The notes: generated from the sequence alone by a model not told the origin. DNA of 38,471 nucleotides from Leptotrichiaceae bacterium (GCA_018060185.1 JAGOWQ010000016.1:1-38471); one strand, 5' to 3'; counted from the stretch's first letter, positions 25,528-33,637 are shown. Program-made: numbers and translations.

Positions 25528-26991
25528 TTAAGCAATTTTTGCTATATTTTTCACTTTATGTAAATTACTTTTATACATGAAGAATAAAGTTGTGCAAATA
25601 ATAGTAACTATTCCAGCTATAATTAATCCGTACATTTCAATAGTTTTTACTGGAACGTTTTTAAAGAATCTAACAAATCCTTCAGGGGCAATAACAATAT
25701 ATGAAACAACAACAACAGTCATAAACATTGCTGGAAATAAAGCAATCCAATATTTTCTATTATTTTTTAATAACCAAACCGCAGCAGTCCATAAAGCAAC
25801 AGTTGCTAGTGTTTGATTTGACCATGCAAAATATCTCCAAATAATATTAAAATCTATAGTAGTTAAATAGATTCCAGCTATAAATAAAGGAATAGCTATT
25901 AAAAATCTATTTTTAATAGGTTCTTGCTTGATTTTAAAAATATCAGCTATTATTAATCTTGAACCTCTAAATGCAGTATCACCTGAAGTTATTGGACAAG
26001 CAACAACTCCTAAAACAGCTAGAAATGCTCCTAAACCACCTAAAAGTTGTGCAGAAGATTTGTTAACAACAACAGCAGGGGAACCAACAGTAGATAATTC
26101 TCTTATTCCTCCAAATACAGTCATAGCAGCAGCAGCCCAAATTAAAGCTACAACACCTTCTGCAATCATTGCTCCATAGAATACTTTTCTTCCTTCTGTT
26201 TCATTTTTTATACATCTAGCGATCATAGGCGTCTGCGTAGCATGAAAACCACTCACCGCACCACATGCTATTGAAATAAATAAATAAGGAAATATAGAAA
26301 CTCCTTTTGGATGAGGATTTCCTTTAAAAATATCTATTATTTCAGGGATTGCAAACTGTCCTCTAAATGAACCTAATATTAGCATTCCACCAATTCCTAT
26401 AGCCATAAACAATAAGGCAAAACCGAAAATAGGATAGATTTTAGCAATAATACGATCAATTGGTAATACAGTAGCTAATATATAGTATAAAATGATAATA
26501 ATTATAAATGTCATTGCACTTATATTAGGCATTAAATTATGTAATATATCTGCAGGTGATTTAATAAATACAACACCAACTAATAATAATAATACTATAG
26601 AAAATACTCTCATTATTTGCTGCATAGTGAAACCTAAATTTTCTCCTACTAGTTCTCCAATACTACTTCCTTTTGAACGTAATGATAACATACCTATTAA
26701 AAAATCATGAGTTGCTCCACCGAAGATACATCCAAAAACAATCCATAAAAATGCAGATGGTCCCCAAAGAGCTCCTGCGATAGCACCAAATATTGGCCCT
26801 GTACCAGCAATATTTAGGAACTGGATTAAAAATGATCTACTAGTACTTAATTCTACATAATCTACTCCGTCTTTATATTCTATTGCAGGTGTTGGTCTGT
26901 TAGGTTCGATAACAAAAATCTTTTCAACTATTTTTCCGTAAATAAGATACCCTAAAATAAGGGCTACGATTGATAAAACAAAAGAAATCAT
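25528..26991 (-). CDS. cstA: CstA-family carbon starvation / pyruvate or peptide transporter
   Basis: A 487-residue polytopic membrane protein. The N-terminus (LILGYLIYGKIVEKIF, then the TPAIEYKDGVDYVE region) and NIAGTGPIFGAIAGALWGP, GGATHDF and SGFHATQTPM match the CstA/BtsT family. E. coli CstA and BtsT are about 700-residue pyruvate transporters; this belongs to the shorter form of about 480 found in anaerobes, which stops after the core helices. Roughly a dozen membrane spans are apparent. The ATG is preceded by AAGGAGG on the minus strand. The aldolase gene lies 143 bases upstream in the same direction, but a candidate promoter lies in that gap, so cstA may be independent. The substrate is unproven. 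Confidence 0.88.
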   Translation of the reverse strand: MISFVLSIVALILGYLIYGKIVEKIFVIEPNRPTPAIEYKDGVDYVELSTSRSFLIQFLNIAGTGPIFGAIAGALWGPSAFLWIVFGCIFGGATHDFLIGMLSLRSKGSSIGELVGENLGFTMQQIMRVFSIVLLLLVGVVFIKSPADILHNLMPNISAMTFIIIIILYYILATVLPIDRIIAKIYPIFGFALLFMAIGIGGMLILGSFRGQFAIPEIIDIFKGNPHPKGVSIFPYLFISIACGAVSGFHATQTPMIARCIKNETEGRKVFYGAMIAEGVVALIWAAAAMTVFGGIRELSTVGSPAVVVNKSSAQLLGGLGAFLAVLGVVACPITSGDTAFRGSRLIIADIFKIKQEPIKNRFLIAIPLFIAGIYLTTIDFNIIWRYFAWSNQTLATVALWTAAVWLLKNNRKYWIALFPAMFMTVVVVSYIVIAPEGFVRFFKNVPVKTIEMYGLIIAGIVTIICTTLFFMYKSNLHKVKNIAKIA

Positions 26992-27037
26992 AAAAATTCT
27001 CCTCCTTAAAGATAATAAAAATAAATGTATCTAATAT

Positions 27038-27065
27038 ACTATATCTTGATTTACATAAATAACAA
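27038..27065 (-). promoter_or_regulatory. Candidate promoter of cstA
   Basis: On the minus strand TTGTTA (27065-27060), a 16-base spacer and TATAGT (27043-27038), about 47 bases before the cstA start. Confidence 0.45.
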
Positions 27066-27134
27066 GAGGCAAAAAAATAAAAATTAATAAAGATTCTTTA
27101 TAAAAATTGGAAAATATAGAAATAAAGCTCTAAA

Positions 27135-27851
27135 TTATAGCAAATCTAGCAGTGTTTTATTACCATAAACTTTATTCCAATCAGAATTAAATTTTTCCAT
27201 ACTCCAGTCTGTATAAGGATGATATATAAGTTTTTCAAAAACTTCAAATCCAACAGTTACGGATTTTGCCCCAGAGAGAATAGCTTCATGGACTTGTCTT
27301 ACATTAGTAAAAGAAGCTCCTAATATTTTAGGCTCAAAAACTCTATTGTATTTTTTTTTACATTCTTCATCAGATTTTTTGTTCATTTCGAGTATTTTAT
27401 ACGCGTCTTTTACTATTTCAATACCATTTTCTCCTATATTATCTGACCTATTTATGTAAGGAGCCATATATTCAGCACCCGATTCAGCAGCAATTATTAT
27501 TTGCTGAGGAGAAAGTATCCCAGTAGCAGTAATTTTATATCCATCTTTACTTAATATTTTCATAGCTTTTATTCCTTCTGTAGTTACAGGAATTTTAATA
27601 TAAAAATTTTCTCCAAAAGTGTCTTTTAAAATTTTAGCTTCTTTAATAATTATATTTGCAGTAGATCCCAAAACTTGTCCATGTACAATTTTATCTTTTC
27701 CTATAATATTGAAAATATTAGTTATTATTTCTTTGAAATCTTTTTTTTCTTTTGCTATTATAGAAGGGTTTGTAGTTACTCCCATTAAAGGAAAGATGTC
27801 GTTAATTTTTTCAATTTCGTTAAGATTTGCAGTATCTAAAAAATATTCCAT
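27135..27851 (-). CDS. fsa: Fructose-6-phosphate aldolase-like transaldolase family protein (FSA/TalC)
   Basis: A 238-residue class I aldolase of the small transaldolase (FSA/MipB/TalC) branch. The Schiff-base lysine is K86 in FYIKIPVT, D6 lies in FLDTAN, TTNPSI follows at about 26-31, and Y132 in APYINRSDN is the Tyr that distinguishes FSA from true transaldolases. It is slightly longer than E. coli FsaA/FsaB (220) because of an insert near 152-165. FSA enzymes cleave fructose-6-phosphate or 1-deoxyfructose-6-phosphate to glyceraldehyde-3-phosphate plus dihydroxyacetone or hydroxyacetone. It is divergent from a glycyl-radical operon ending in gldA, the E. coli-like partner set, which favours a role on 1-deoxyfructose-6-phosphate. 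The start has GGAGG upstream. Confidence 0.88.
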   Translation of the reverse strand: MEYFLDTANLNEIEKINDIFPLMGVTTNPSIIAKEKKDFKEIITNIFNIIGKDKIVHGQVLGSTANIIIKEAKILKDTFGENFYIKIPVTTEGIKAMKILSKDGYKITATGILSPQQIIIAAESGAEYMAPYINRSDNIGENGIEIVKDAYKILEMNKKSDEECKKKYNRVFEPKILGASFTNVRQVHEAILSGAKSVTVGFEVFEKLIYHPYTDWSMEKFNSDWNKVYGNKTLLDLL

Positions 27852-27870
27852 ATAAAACCTCCATTTTTAA

Positions 27871-27884
27871 TTTCATTTTGTTTC
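27871..27884. promoter_or_regulatory. DeoR-type operator candidate at the fsa promoter
   Basis: TTTCATTTTGTTTC fits the TTTCRTTTYRTTTY-like pattern I recall for DeoR-family operators such as AgaR sites. It lies downstream of the fsa -10 (27896-27891, minus strand) and before its start, a position suited to repression. Read on the minus strand it is GAAAC/AAAAT/GAAAT with half-helical spacing. Confidence 0.45.
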
Positions 27885-27890
27885 GATATA

Positions 27891-27919
27891 ATTTTATTAT
27901 AAATTAGTTAAGTTGTCAA
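27891..27919 (-). promoter_or_regulatory. Promoter of fsa
   Basis: Minus strand: TTGACA (27919-27914), a 17-base spacer and TAAAAT (27896-27891). Confidence 0.75.
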
Positions 27920-27957
27920 GATAAAAGTTTTTATATTTAGTGTAAATCAAAAAAGTA

Positions 27958-27986
27958 TTGACAAAATAATATAAATAAGATAGAAT
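27958..27986 (+). promoter_or_regulatory. Promoter of the activase / glycyl-radical enzyme / gldA operon
   Basis: TTGACA (27958-27963), a 17-base spacer and TAGAAT (27981-27986). The -35 boxes of the two divergent promoters are 38 bases apart. Confidence 0.8.
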
Positions 27987-28002
27987 CATATTAATAAATA
28001 AA

Positions 28003-28032
28003 CGAAATAAATCAAAATAAAACAAAATGAAT
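28003..28032. promoter_or_regulatory. Three 10-bp direct repeats, DeoR-type operator candidate
   Basis: CGAAATAAAT (28003-28012), CAAAATAAAA (28013-28022) and CAAAATGAAT (28023-28032) follow each other with an exact 10-base period just downstream of the expected transcription start. The third overlaps the first possible activase ATG (28027). The same GAAAY/AAAAT words occur before fsa, so one regulator could bind both promoters. Confidence 0.5.
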
Positions 28033-28833
28033 GGGAATGAAAAAGTTATGAAAGTGTTAATTACAGCTATAGAAAAAGGAGCAGTTTTTGATGGTCCTGG
28101 AATAAGAACAGTAGTTTATTTTAAAGGCTGTCCTCTAAGATGTATGTGGTGTTCTAATCCTGAAACTCAAAAATTAGAAAATGAATATTATATAGGAGGT
28201 GAAAAGAATCCTATAGACAACTCATATTTAAAAGTAGCCAAAGAAATGACAGTTAATGAAATTTTTAAGGAAGTTATGAAAGATGAAAAATTTTATAGGA
28301 TATCGAATGGGGGAGTTACTTTAAGTGGCGGAGAAATACTTTTAAATTCAGGATTTGGTATAAAATTATTTGAACTTTTAAAAGAAGAGTATATAAATAC
28401 AGCTATAGAAACAACAGGGTATGGAAAATACGTTGATTTAGAAAGTTTAGCTAAATTAACAGGTACGATTTTATTTGATTTGAAACATATGAATAGTGAA
28501 ATACATAAAAAATATACAGGAGTTTCAAATGATATTATTTTAGAAAATTTAGAAAAATTATCTAAGTGGCATAAAAATATTATTATAAGATATCCCTTTA
28601 TAAAAGAAGTAAATGATGACGAAGAAAATATAACTAATACAGCTCAATTTATTAAAAAATTAGGATTGAAAGAAATAGATATATTGCCTTATCATACCAT
28701 GGGAATGGAAAAATATAGAAAATTGAAAAGAAAATATCCTATGAAAACTTTAGAAAAAAATACAGAAAAAGAGCTTAGTAGAGCTATAAAAATAATTAAA
28801 AGCTATAATCTTAATGTAAAATTGAATGGTTAA
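28027..28833 (+). CDS. Glycyl-radical enzyme activating enzyme (radical SAM), short form
   Basis: A 268-residue radical SAM activase that abstracts a hydrogen from the glycine of the partner enzyme. The N-terminal DGPGIRT motif is followed by the CX3CX2C cluster motif CPLRCMWC (C35, C39, C42), and GGVTLSGGE gives the SAM-binding GGE. These three are the only cysteines in the protein: the two-cluster ferredoxin-like insert of most PflC/YbiY-type activases is missing, so the overall form resembles PflA. Two starts are possible, ATG 28027 and ATG 28048; the second matches typical N-termini (MKVLITAIEKG) and avoids the operator repeat. Neither has a strong Shine-Dalgarno. It lies 58 bases upstream of the glycyl-radical enzyme it should activate. 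Confidence 0.88.
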   Translation: MNGNEKVMKVLITAIEKGAVFDGPGIRTVVYFKGCPLRCMWCSNPETQKLENEYYIGGEKNPIDNSYLKVAKEMTVNEIFKEVMKDEKFYRISNGGVTLSGGEILLNSGFGIKLFELLKEEYINTAIETTGYGKYVDLESLAKLTGTILFDLKHMNSEIHKKYTGVSNDIILENLEKLSKWHKNIIIRYPFIKEVNDDEENITNTAQFIKKLGLKEIDILPYHTMGMEKYRKLKRKYPMKTLEKNTEKELSRAIKIIKSYNLNVKLNG

Positions 28834-28891
28834 TCATTAGTAATAAAAAATAAATTAGATTAGGAGTATTTAAATAATGGAGGTACAAATT

Positions 28892-31297
28892 ATGAAAGAG
28901 TATATTTTAAAAAGTGAAAGAGTAAAAAAATTGAGAGAATCAGCACTATCTAAATTTCCAGAAGTGAGTGTTGAAAGAGGAAGATTACTTACAAAAGCAT
29001 ATAAAGAACATGAAGGTAAGTCAAAATATTTAGTTAGAGCTTATGCATTAAAGGAAATTTTAGAAAATATGACAATATACATAAAAGAAGGAGAATTAAT
29101 AGTAGGAAATCAATCCTTAGATGAAAGGACGGCGCCATTTTTTCCTGAGTATGCTGTTGACTGGATTGAAGAAGAATTAAAAACAAAAGGAAATTTTGAT
29201 TCGAGAGATGGAGATAAATTCAAAATACCTTCTAAAGAAATACCTGAAATGTTGGAAATTTGTCAATGGTGGAAAGGGAAAACGTTGAAAGATAGGGCTT
29301 TTTCACAAATGCCAGATGAAATAAAAGAAGCAGGTATAGTAAAAATAATTCATGGTGAAGGAAATATGACTTCTGGAGATGGACATATAGTTCCTTCTTT
29401 TGAAAAAGTTTTAAATAAAGGATTAAGAGGAGTAATAGAAGAAGCAGAAGAAGCTATGGAAAAAGTTGATATAACTAAATATGGAGGATATAATAAAATA
29501 GACTTTTTAAAATCTGTTAAAATTGTAGCAGAAGCAGTTATAAATTTTTCTAAAAGATATGCAGATTATGCGTTTGATCTATTTCAAAAAGAAAAAAATG
29601 AAATCAGGAAAAAAGAGCTCCTACAAATATATGAAAATTGTATGAATGTACCTGAAAATCCAGCAAAAACTTTTTGGGAAGGAATTCAGTCAGTATGGTT
29701 TATACATTTAGTGATTCAAATAGAAAGTAATGGTCATTCAGCTTCATTAGGTAGAGTAGATCAATATATGTATCCTTTATATAAAAAAGATGTATTAGAA
29801 GGAAATATCGAAAGAGAGTTTAGTAAAGAAATTCTTCAATGTTTATGGGTAAAACTTTATTCTATAATAAAAGTTAGGTCTACTTCCCATTCAGGGTACG
29901 GAGCAGGATATCCTACTTACCAAAACGTTACAATAGGGGGATCAAATCCTAATGGAAAAGATGTAACAAATGAACTAAGTTATTTAATATTAGAAAGTGT
30001 TGGAGAAAATAAACTTACACAACCGAATTTATCAGCAAGACTTCATATAAATAGTCCTGAAAAATTTATTAGAAAATGTGCAGAAGTAGTTGCAACAGGC
30101 TACGGAATGCCAGCGATGCATACTGATGAAATAATAATTCCAGCCTTGTTAAATAAAGGAGTAAAAATAGAAGATGCTTACAATTATTCGATGGTAGGGT
30201 GTGTAGAAGTAGCAGTTCCTGGAAAATGGGGTTATAGATGTACAGGAATGACATTTTTGAATTTTGTAAAAGCAATGGAATTAGTATTGAATGATGGATA
30301 TGATGAAAGAACAGGGCTTCAAATGCTAGAAGGAGTAGGGAAACTTACTGATTTTGAAACTTACGAAGAGTTATGGGAAGCTTGGAAAAAGCATATAGCT
30401 CATTATACTAAGTTATCAGTTGCTTTAGATGCTCTTGCAGATACTCATTTAGAAGAATTTCCAGATATACTTTTATCTAGTTTAGTGGATAATTGTATAG
30501 AAAGAGGAATTTCTGCCAAAGAAGGAGGGGCAGTATACGACATAATATCAGGTCTTCAAGTTGGTATAGCCAATGCGACGAATTCATTATATGCATTGAA
30601 AACAATTGTTTACGAAAATAGAATACTTACTAAAGAAGAAGTTTATTATGCACTTAAAACGAATTATAAGGGAGAAGACGGAGAAAAAATTAGAAAAATA
30701 TTATTGGAAGTACCGAAGTACGGAAATGACATAGATGAAGTAGATGAAATTGCAAATAAAATATACTGGTCTTATATAGATGAAATAGAAAAATATCATA
30801 ATACAAGATATGGAAGAGGACCTATAAATGGTGGATATGGAGTTTCTACATCTGGTATTTCTTCTAATGTCCCAATGGGAACTGTGAGTGGAGCAACCCC
30901 TGATGGAAGATATGCTTATACTCCAGCTGCTGAAGGAGGCTCTCCAACTCAAGGAACAGATGTTAATGGGCCAACAGCTGTATTAAATTCTGTAAATAAA
31001 TTACCGACTCTTATGATAACAGGAGGTCAGTTATTAAATCAAAAGTATTCTCCAGAATTAATAAATACTTCTGAACAGTTTGAAAAATTTATAGATATTA
31101 TAAAATCTTTTGTAGTGTCCAAAGGATGGCATATACAGTTTAATATAATTTCGGGAAAAACTCTTAAAGAGGCACAGCTAAAACCTGAAAATCATAGAGA
31201 TATAATAGTAAGAGTTGCAGGGTATTGTGCACAATTTGTTACATTAGATAAAACTACTCAGAATGATATAATATCAAGAACCGAACAAAGATTATAA
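28892..31297 (+). CDS. Glycyl-radical enzyme, YbiW/PflD-like C-O lyase (not pyruvate formate-lyase)
   Basis: An 801-residue anaerobic radical enzyme. The thiyl cysteine and catalytic Glu are in MVGCVEVAVPG (C437, E439), and the radical glycine is in RVAGYCAQF (G777). PFL's Cys-Cys pair is absent, so it is not PFL; GCVE is shared by dehydratase and lyase members. NGHSASLGRVDQY near 280 lies on the substrate-channel side in relatives. I chose ATG 28892 because GGAGGT (28879-28884) is seven bases upstream; ATG 28877 overlaps that Shine-Dalgarno. With FSA divergent and gldA downstream, the cluster matches E. coli genes reported to open 1,5-anhydroglucitol- or 1,5-anhydromannitol-6-phosphate to 1-deoxyfructose-6-phosphate. 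Glycerol or propanediol dehydratase are alternatives. No microcompartment genes are nearby. Confidence 0.88.
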   Translation: MKEYILKSERVKKLRESALSKFPEVSVERGRLLTKAYKEHEGKSKYLVRAYALKEILENMTIYIKEGELIVGNQSLDERTAPFFPEYAVDWIEEELKTKGNFDSRDGDKFKIPSKEIPEMLEICQWWKGKTLKDRAFSQMPDEIKEAGIVKIIHGEGNMTSGDGHIVPSFEKVLNKGLRGVIEEAEEAMEKVDITKYGGYNKIDFLKSVKIVAEAVINFSKRYADYAFDLFQKEKNEIRKKELLQIYENCMNVPENPAKTFWEGIQSVWFIHLVIQIESNGHSASLGRVDQYMYPLYKKDVLEGNIEREFSKEILQCLWVKLYSIIKVRSTSHSGYGAGYPTYQNVTIGGSNPNGKDVTNELSYLILESVGENKLTQPNLSARLHINSPEKFIRKCAEVVATGYGMPAMHTDEIIIPALLNKGVKIEDAYNYSMVGCVEVAVPGKWGYRCTGMTFLNFVKAMELVLNDGYDERTGLQMLEGVGKLTDFETYEELWEAWKKHIAHYTKLSVALDALADTHLEEFPDILLSSLVDNCIERGISAKEGGAVYDIISGLQVGIANATNSLYALKTIVYENRILTKEEVYYALKTNYKGEDGEKIRKILLEVPKYGNDIDEVDEIANKIYWSYIDEIEKYHNTRYGRGPINGGYGVSTSGISSNVPMGTVSGATPDGRYAYTPAAEGGSPTQGTDVNGPTAVLNSVNKLPTLMITGGQLLNQKYSPELINTSEQFEKFIDIIKSFVVSKGWHIQFNIISGKTLKEAQLKPENHRDIIVRVAGYCAQFVTLDKTTQNDIISRTEQRL

Positions 31298-31345
31298 AAT
31301 GAGGTATAATTATATTAATAATAAAATAATGAGGAGATGATTTTA

Positions 31346-32431
31346 ATGGTTAAAATAATTAATGCACCCACTAAATACGTGCAAGGATCTGATGAAATAA
31401 AAAATTTAGCCACGTATTATAAATTCAAAGGAAATAAAGGTGCGTATATTATTGTGGATAAATATATTTACGATAATTTTAAATGTAAAATATCAGAAAG
31501 TTTTGAAAAAGAAGGTATTTCTTATCATTTAGAAATATTTAATGGAGAATGCTCTCAAGTGGAAATTGATAGAAATATAAATATTTTAAAAGAGAAAAAC
31601 TATGATGTTGTATTTGGAATAGGCGGAGGGAAGACTTTAGATGCAGCAAAAGCAGTCTCCTACTATGAAAATGTTCCAATAATAATCGTACCTACTATAG
31701 CTTCAACAGATGCTCCTTGTAGTGCTTTATCTGTAATTTATACTCCAGAAGGAGAATTTGAAAAATATTTATTTTTAAAATCAAATCCTGATGTTGTAAT
31801 AGTAGATACAAAAATTATAGTTAATGCACCTGTTAGGTTGTTAGTTGCAGGAATAGGAGATGCATTGTCTACATATTTTGAAGCAAAAGCATGTCTAGAT
31901 TCTAATGCAACTTCCATTGCAGGAGGTAAAGCAACAAAAGCAGCTATTGCAATAGCTGAATTATGCTTAGACACACTTTTTGAAGATGGATTAAAAGCTA
32001 AAATTGCAGTTGAAAATAAAGTATGCTCAAAAGCTGTGGAAAACATAATAGAAGCAAATACATATTTAAGCGGAATAGGATTTGAAAGTGGAGGTTTAGC
32101 GGCAGCTCATGCTATTCATAATGGACTTACAATACTACCTGAAGTGCATCATATGTATCATGGAGAAAAAGTAGCTTTCGGGACTTTGACTCAAATGGTT
32201 CTTGAAAACAGGTCTTTAGAAGAAATTAATGAAGTTATCGATTTTTGTAAAAGTGTAGGACTTCCTACTAATTTAGAACAACTAGGGATTGCAGATATAT
32301 CAAAAGAAAAACTTTTTGAAGTAGCAAAAGCAAGTACATCAGAAACAGAAACAATACATAATATGCCTTTTAAAGTAACTGCTGATGACGTATACGCAGC
32401 TATTTTAGTAGCAGATAAGTTAGGAAGATAG
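31346..32431 (+). CDS. gldA: Glycerol dehydrogenase GldA (hydroxyacetone / 1,2-propanediol)
   Basis: A 361-residue NAD-dependent, Zn-containing member of the iron-alcohol dehydrogenase fold. It has the glycine-rich GIGGGKTLDAAKA (91-103) and the metal ligands D172 (GIGDALSTYFEA), H255 (AAAHAIHNG) and H272 (MYHGEKVAFG), at the canonical positions. GldA interconverts glycerol and dihydroxyacetone and efficiently reduces hydroxyacetone to 1,2-propanediol. I chose ATG 31346, nine bases after GGAG; the in-frame ATG at 31337 directly abuts that Shine-Dalgarno. It is the last gene of the activase, glycyl-radical enzyme, gldA operon, with 48 bases after the preceding stop. In this context the hydroxyacetone-reducing role, which would recycle NADH, is the more likely one. 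Confidence 0.93.
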   Translation: MVKIINAPTKYVQGSDEIKNLATYYKFKGNKGAYIIVDKYIYDNFKCKISESFEKEGISYHLEIFNGECSQVEIDRNINILKEKNYDVVFGIGGGKTLDAAKAVSYYENVPIIIVPTIASTDAPCSALSVIYTPEGEFEKYLFLKSNPDVVIVDTKIIVNAPVRLLVAGIGDALSTYFEAKACLDSNATSIAGGKATKAAIAIAELCLDTLFEDGLKAKIAVENKVCSKAVENIIEANTYLSGIGFESGGLAAAHAIHNGLTILPEVHHMYHGEKVAFGTLTQMVLENRSLEEINEVIDFCKSVGLPTNLEQLGIADISKEKLFEVAKASTSETETIHNMPFKVTADDVYAAILVADKLGR

Positions 32432-32457
32432 AAATAAAGTAAAGTAAGTAAATAATA

Positions 32458-32499
32458 AAAATGGAAAATCTAGATTATATGTTTTAGATTTTCCATTTT
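32458..32499. terminator. Bidirectional terminator between gldA and the aldo/keto reductase
   Basis: A perfect 15-bp stem (32458-32472 with 32485-32499, core TGGAAAATCTA) and a 12-base loop. A runs before and T runs after it serve both convergent genes. Confidence 0.82.
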
Positions 32500-32516
32500 A
32501 TATTGTATAATGAAAT

Positions 32517-33434
32517 TTATGGAAGTACATTCCCAGCAGCTCTATATATTTCGTACCAATCTTCTCTAGATAAAATTATATTACTTGCTTTAGAAATGTC
32601 ACTAATTCTTTTGCTGTTCATAGTTCCTATGATAACTTGCATTTTAGCAGGATGCCTTAAAATCCAAGCAGTTGCAATAGCATTAGGAGTGACGTTATAT
32701 TTTTCGCTAAATTTATCAATAACATCATTTAAACTTTTAAACTTTTCATTACCTATGAAAACACCTTCAAAAAATCCATATTGAAATGGAGACCAAGCTT
32801 GAATAGTCATGTCTTTTAATCTAGAATATTCTAAAATACAGCTATCTCTGTTTATACTCGAATCATTTTTCATATTCATGTTTAATGAATGATTAATCAT
32901 TCCTGTGTGCATTATACCAAATTGAAGTTGATTAATAATTAATTTATGATTTAAGTATTTTTGTAGAAGATCAATTTGAATAGGAGTTTGATTACTTACT
33001 CCAAAGTATTTTACTTTTCCATCATTATATAGTTTATTAAAAGCTTCTGCTACTTCTTCAGGTTCAAAAAGGGTATCTGGTCTATGAAGTAATAAAGTAT
33101 CCACATAATCTATTTTTAAACTTTCTAAGCTTTTATTTACTGAATTAATAATATGCTCCTTAGAAAAATCAAAAAATCCATTTCTAATTCCACATTTTGT
33201 CTGAATAATAATATTGTCTCTTTTTATATTGTTATTTTCTAAAATTTTACCAAATATTTTTTCTGAATCACCTTTACCGTATATATCAGCATGATCAAAA
33301 AAGTTTATATTTTTTTCTAGTGAAGTCATAACTGCTTTTTCTGCTTCTTTATAAGACACCTTGTTTATTCTCATGCAACCTAGTACTATTTCAGATCCGT
33401 TAAGACCTATTTTCCCTACATCGATTAATTTCAT
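32517..33434 (-). CDS. Aldo/keto reductase, YdhF-like
   Basis: A 305-residue NAD(P)H-dependent oxidoreductase with a (beta/alpha)8 fold. The catalytic tetrad is visible: D47, Y52 (FFDHADIYG), K80 (QTKCGI) and H117 (LLHRPD). The segments VAEAFNKLYNDGKVKYFGVSNQTP and the C-terminal IIGTMNSKRI cofactor loop agree with E. coli YdhF. I chose ATG 33434, nine bases after GAGGAG; the ATG at 33443 abuts it. It has its own consensus promoter, divergent from the bgl operon, and is convergent with gldA. The substrate is unknown. Because it borders an apparent anhydrohexitol pathway, reduction of 1,5-anhydrofructose is a speculative possibility. Confidence 0.9.
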   Translation of the reverse strand: MKLIDVGKIGLNGSEIVLGCMRINKVSYKEAEKAVMTSLEKNINFFDHADIYGKGDSEKIFGKILENNNIKRDNIIIQTKCGIRNGFFDFSKEHIINSVNKSLESLKIDYVDTLLLHRPDTLFEPEEVAEAFNKLYNDGKVKYFGVSNQTPIQIDLLQKYLNHKLIINQLQFGIMHTGMINHSLNMNMKNDSSINRDSCILEYSRLKDMTIQAWSPFQYGFFEGVFIGNEKFKSLNDVIDKFSEKYNVTPNAIATAWILRHPAKMQVIIGTMNSKRISDISKASNIILSREDWYEIYRAAGNVLP

Positions 33435-33472
33435 TTGAATCATCTCCTCAATATTTTGGATAAATTAATTTC

Positions 33473-33501
33473 ATTATATAAAATCTGAATAAAAGTGTCA
33501 A
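33473..33501 (-). promoter_or_regulatory. Promoter of the aldo/keto reductase gene
   Basis: Minus strand: TTGACA (33501-33496), a 17-base spacer and TATAAT (33478-33473), a full consensus match. Confidence 0.85.
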
Positions 33502-33562
33502 TGAAAATACAAATTTATAGTATAATAATAAAAAAATTGTGTTAAAAAATAATATCACAGTA

Positions 33563-33591
33563 TTGACAAAAATATTAAAAGATAATATAAT
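33563..33591 (+). promoter_or_regulatory. Promoter of the bgl operon
   Basis: TTGACA (33563-33568), a 17-base spacer and TATAAT (33586-33591), a full consensus match. The expected start is near 33598, about ten bases before the first RAT. Confidence 0.88.
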
Positions 33592-33608
33592 TTAAGTATA
33601 CTAATTAT

Positions 33609-33637
33609 AGATTGTAACTGTATATCAGGCAAAACTT
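33609..33637 (+). promoter_or_regulatory. Ribonucleic antiterminator (RAT) 1, BglG/LicT target
   Basis: A 29-base element of the family pattern GATTGTNACTG...CAGGCAAAAC. Its 3' end overlaps the 5' arm of terminator 1, so binding of the antiterminator protein would block that terminator. Confidence 0.85.

Noticed and set aside
25577..26710. Several 70-83 codon frames antisense to cstA
   Set aside because: Thr/Ile/Ala-rich mirror images of membrane-helix codons without ribosome-binding sites.
28877..28891. Upstream ATG for the glycyl-radical enzyme
   Set aside because: The ATG overlaps the GGAGGT that is ideally placed for the ATG at 28892.
28892..31297. Annotation of the glycyl-radical enzyme as pyruvate formate-lyase
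   Set aside because: The PFL Cys-Cys pair is missing; the active site is GCVE as in dehydratase/lyase members.
32503..32784. A 93-codon frame on + over the aldo/keto reductase
   Set aside because: Antisense to a gene with a full catalytic tetrad; no start signals or motif.
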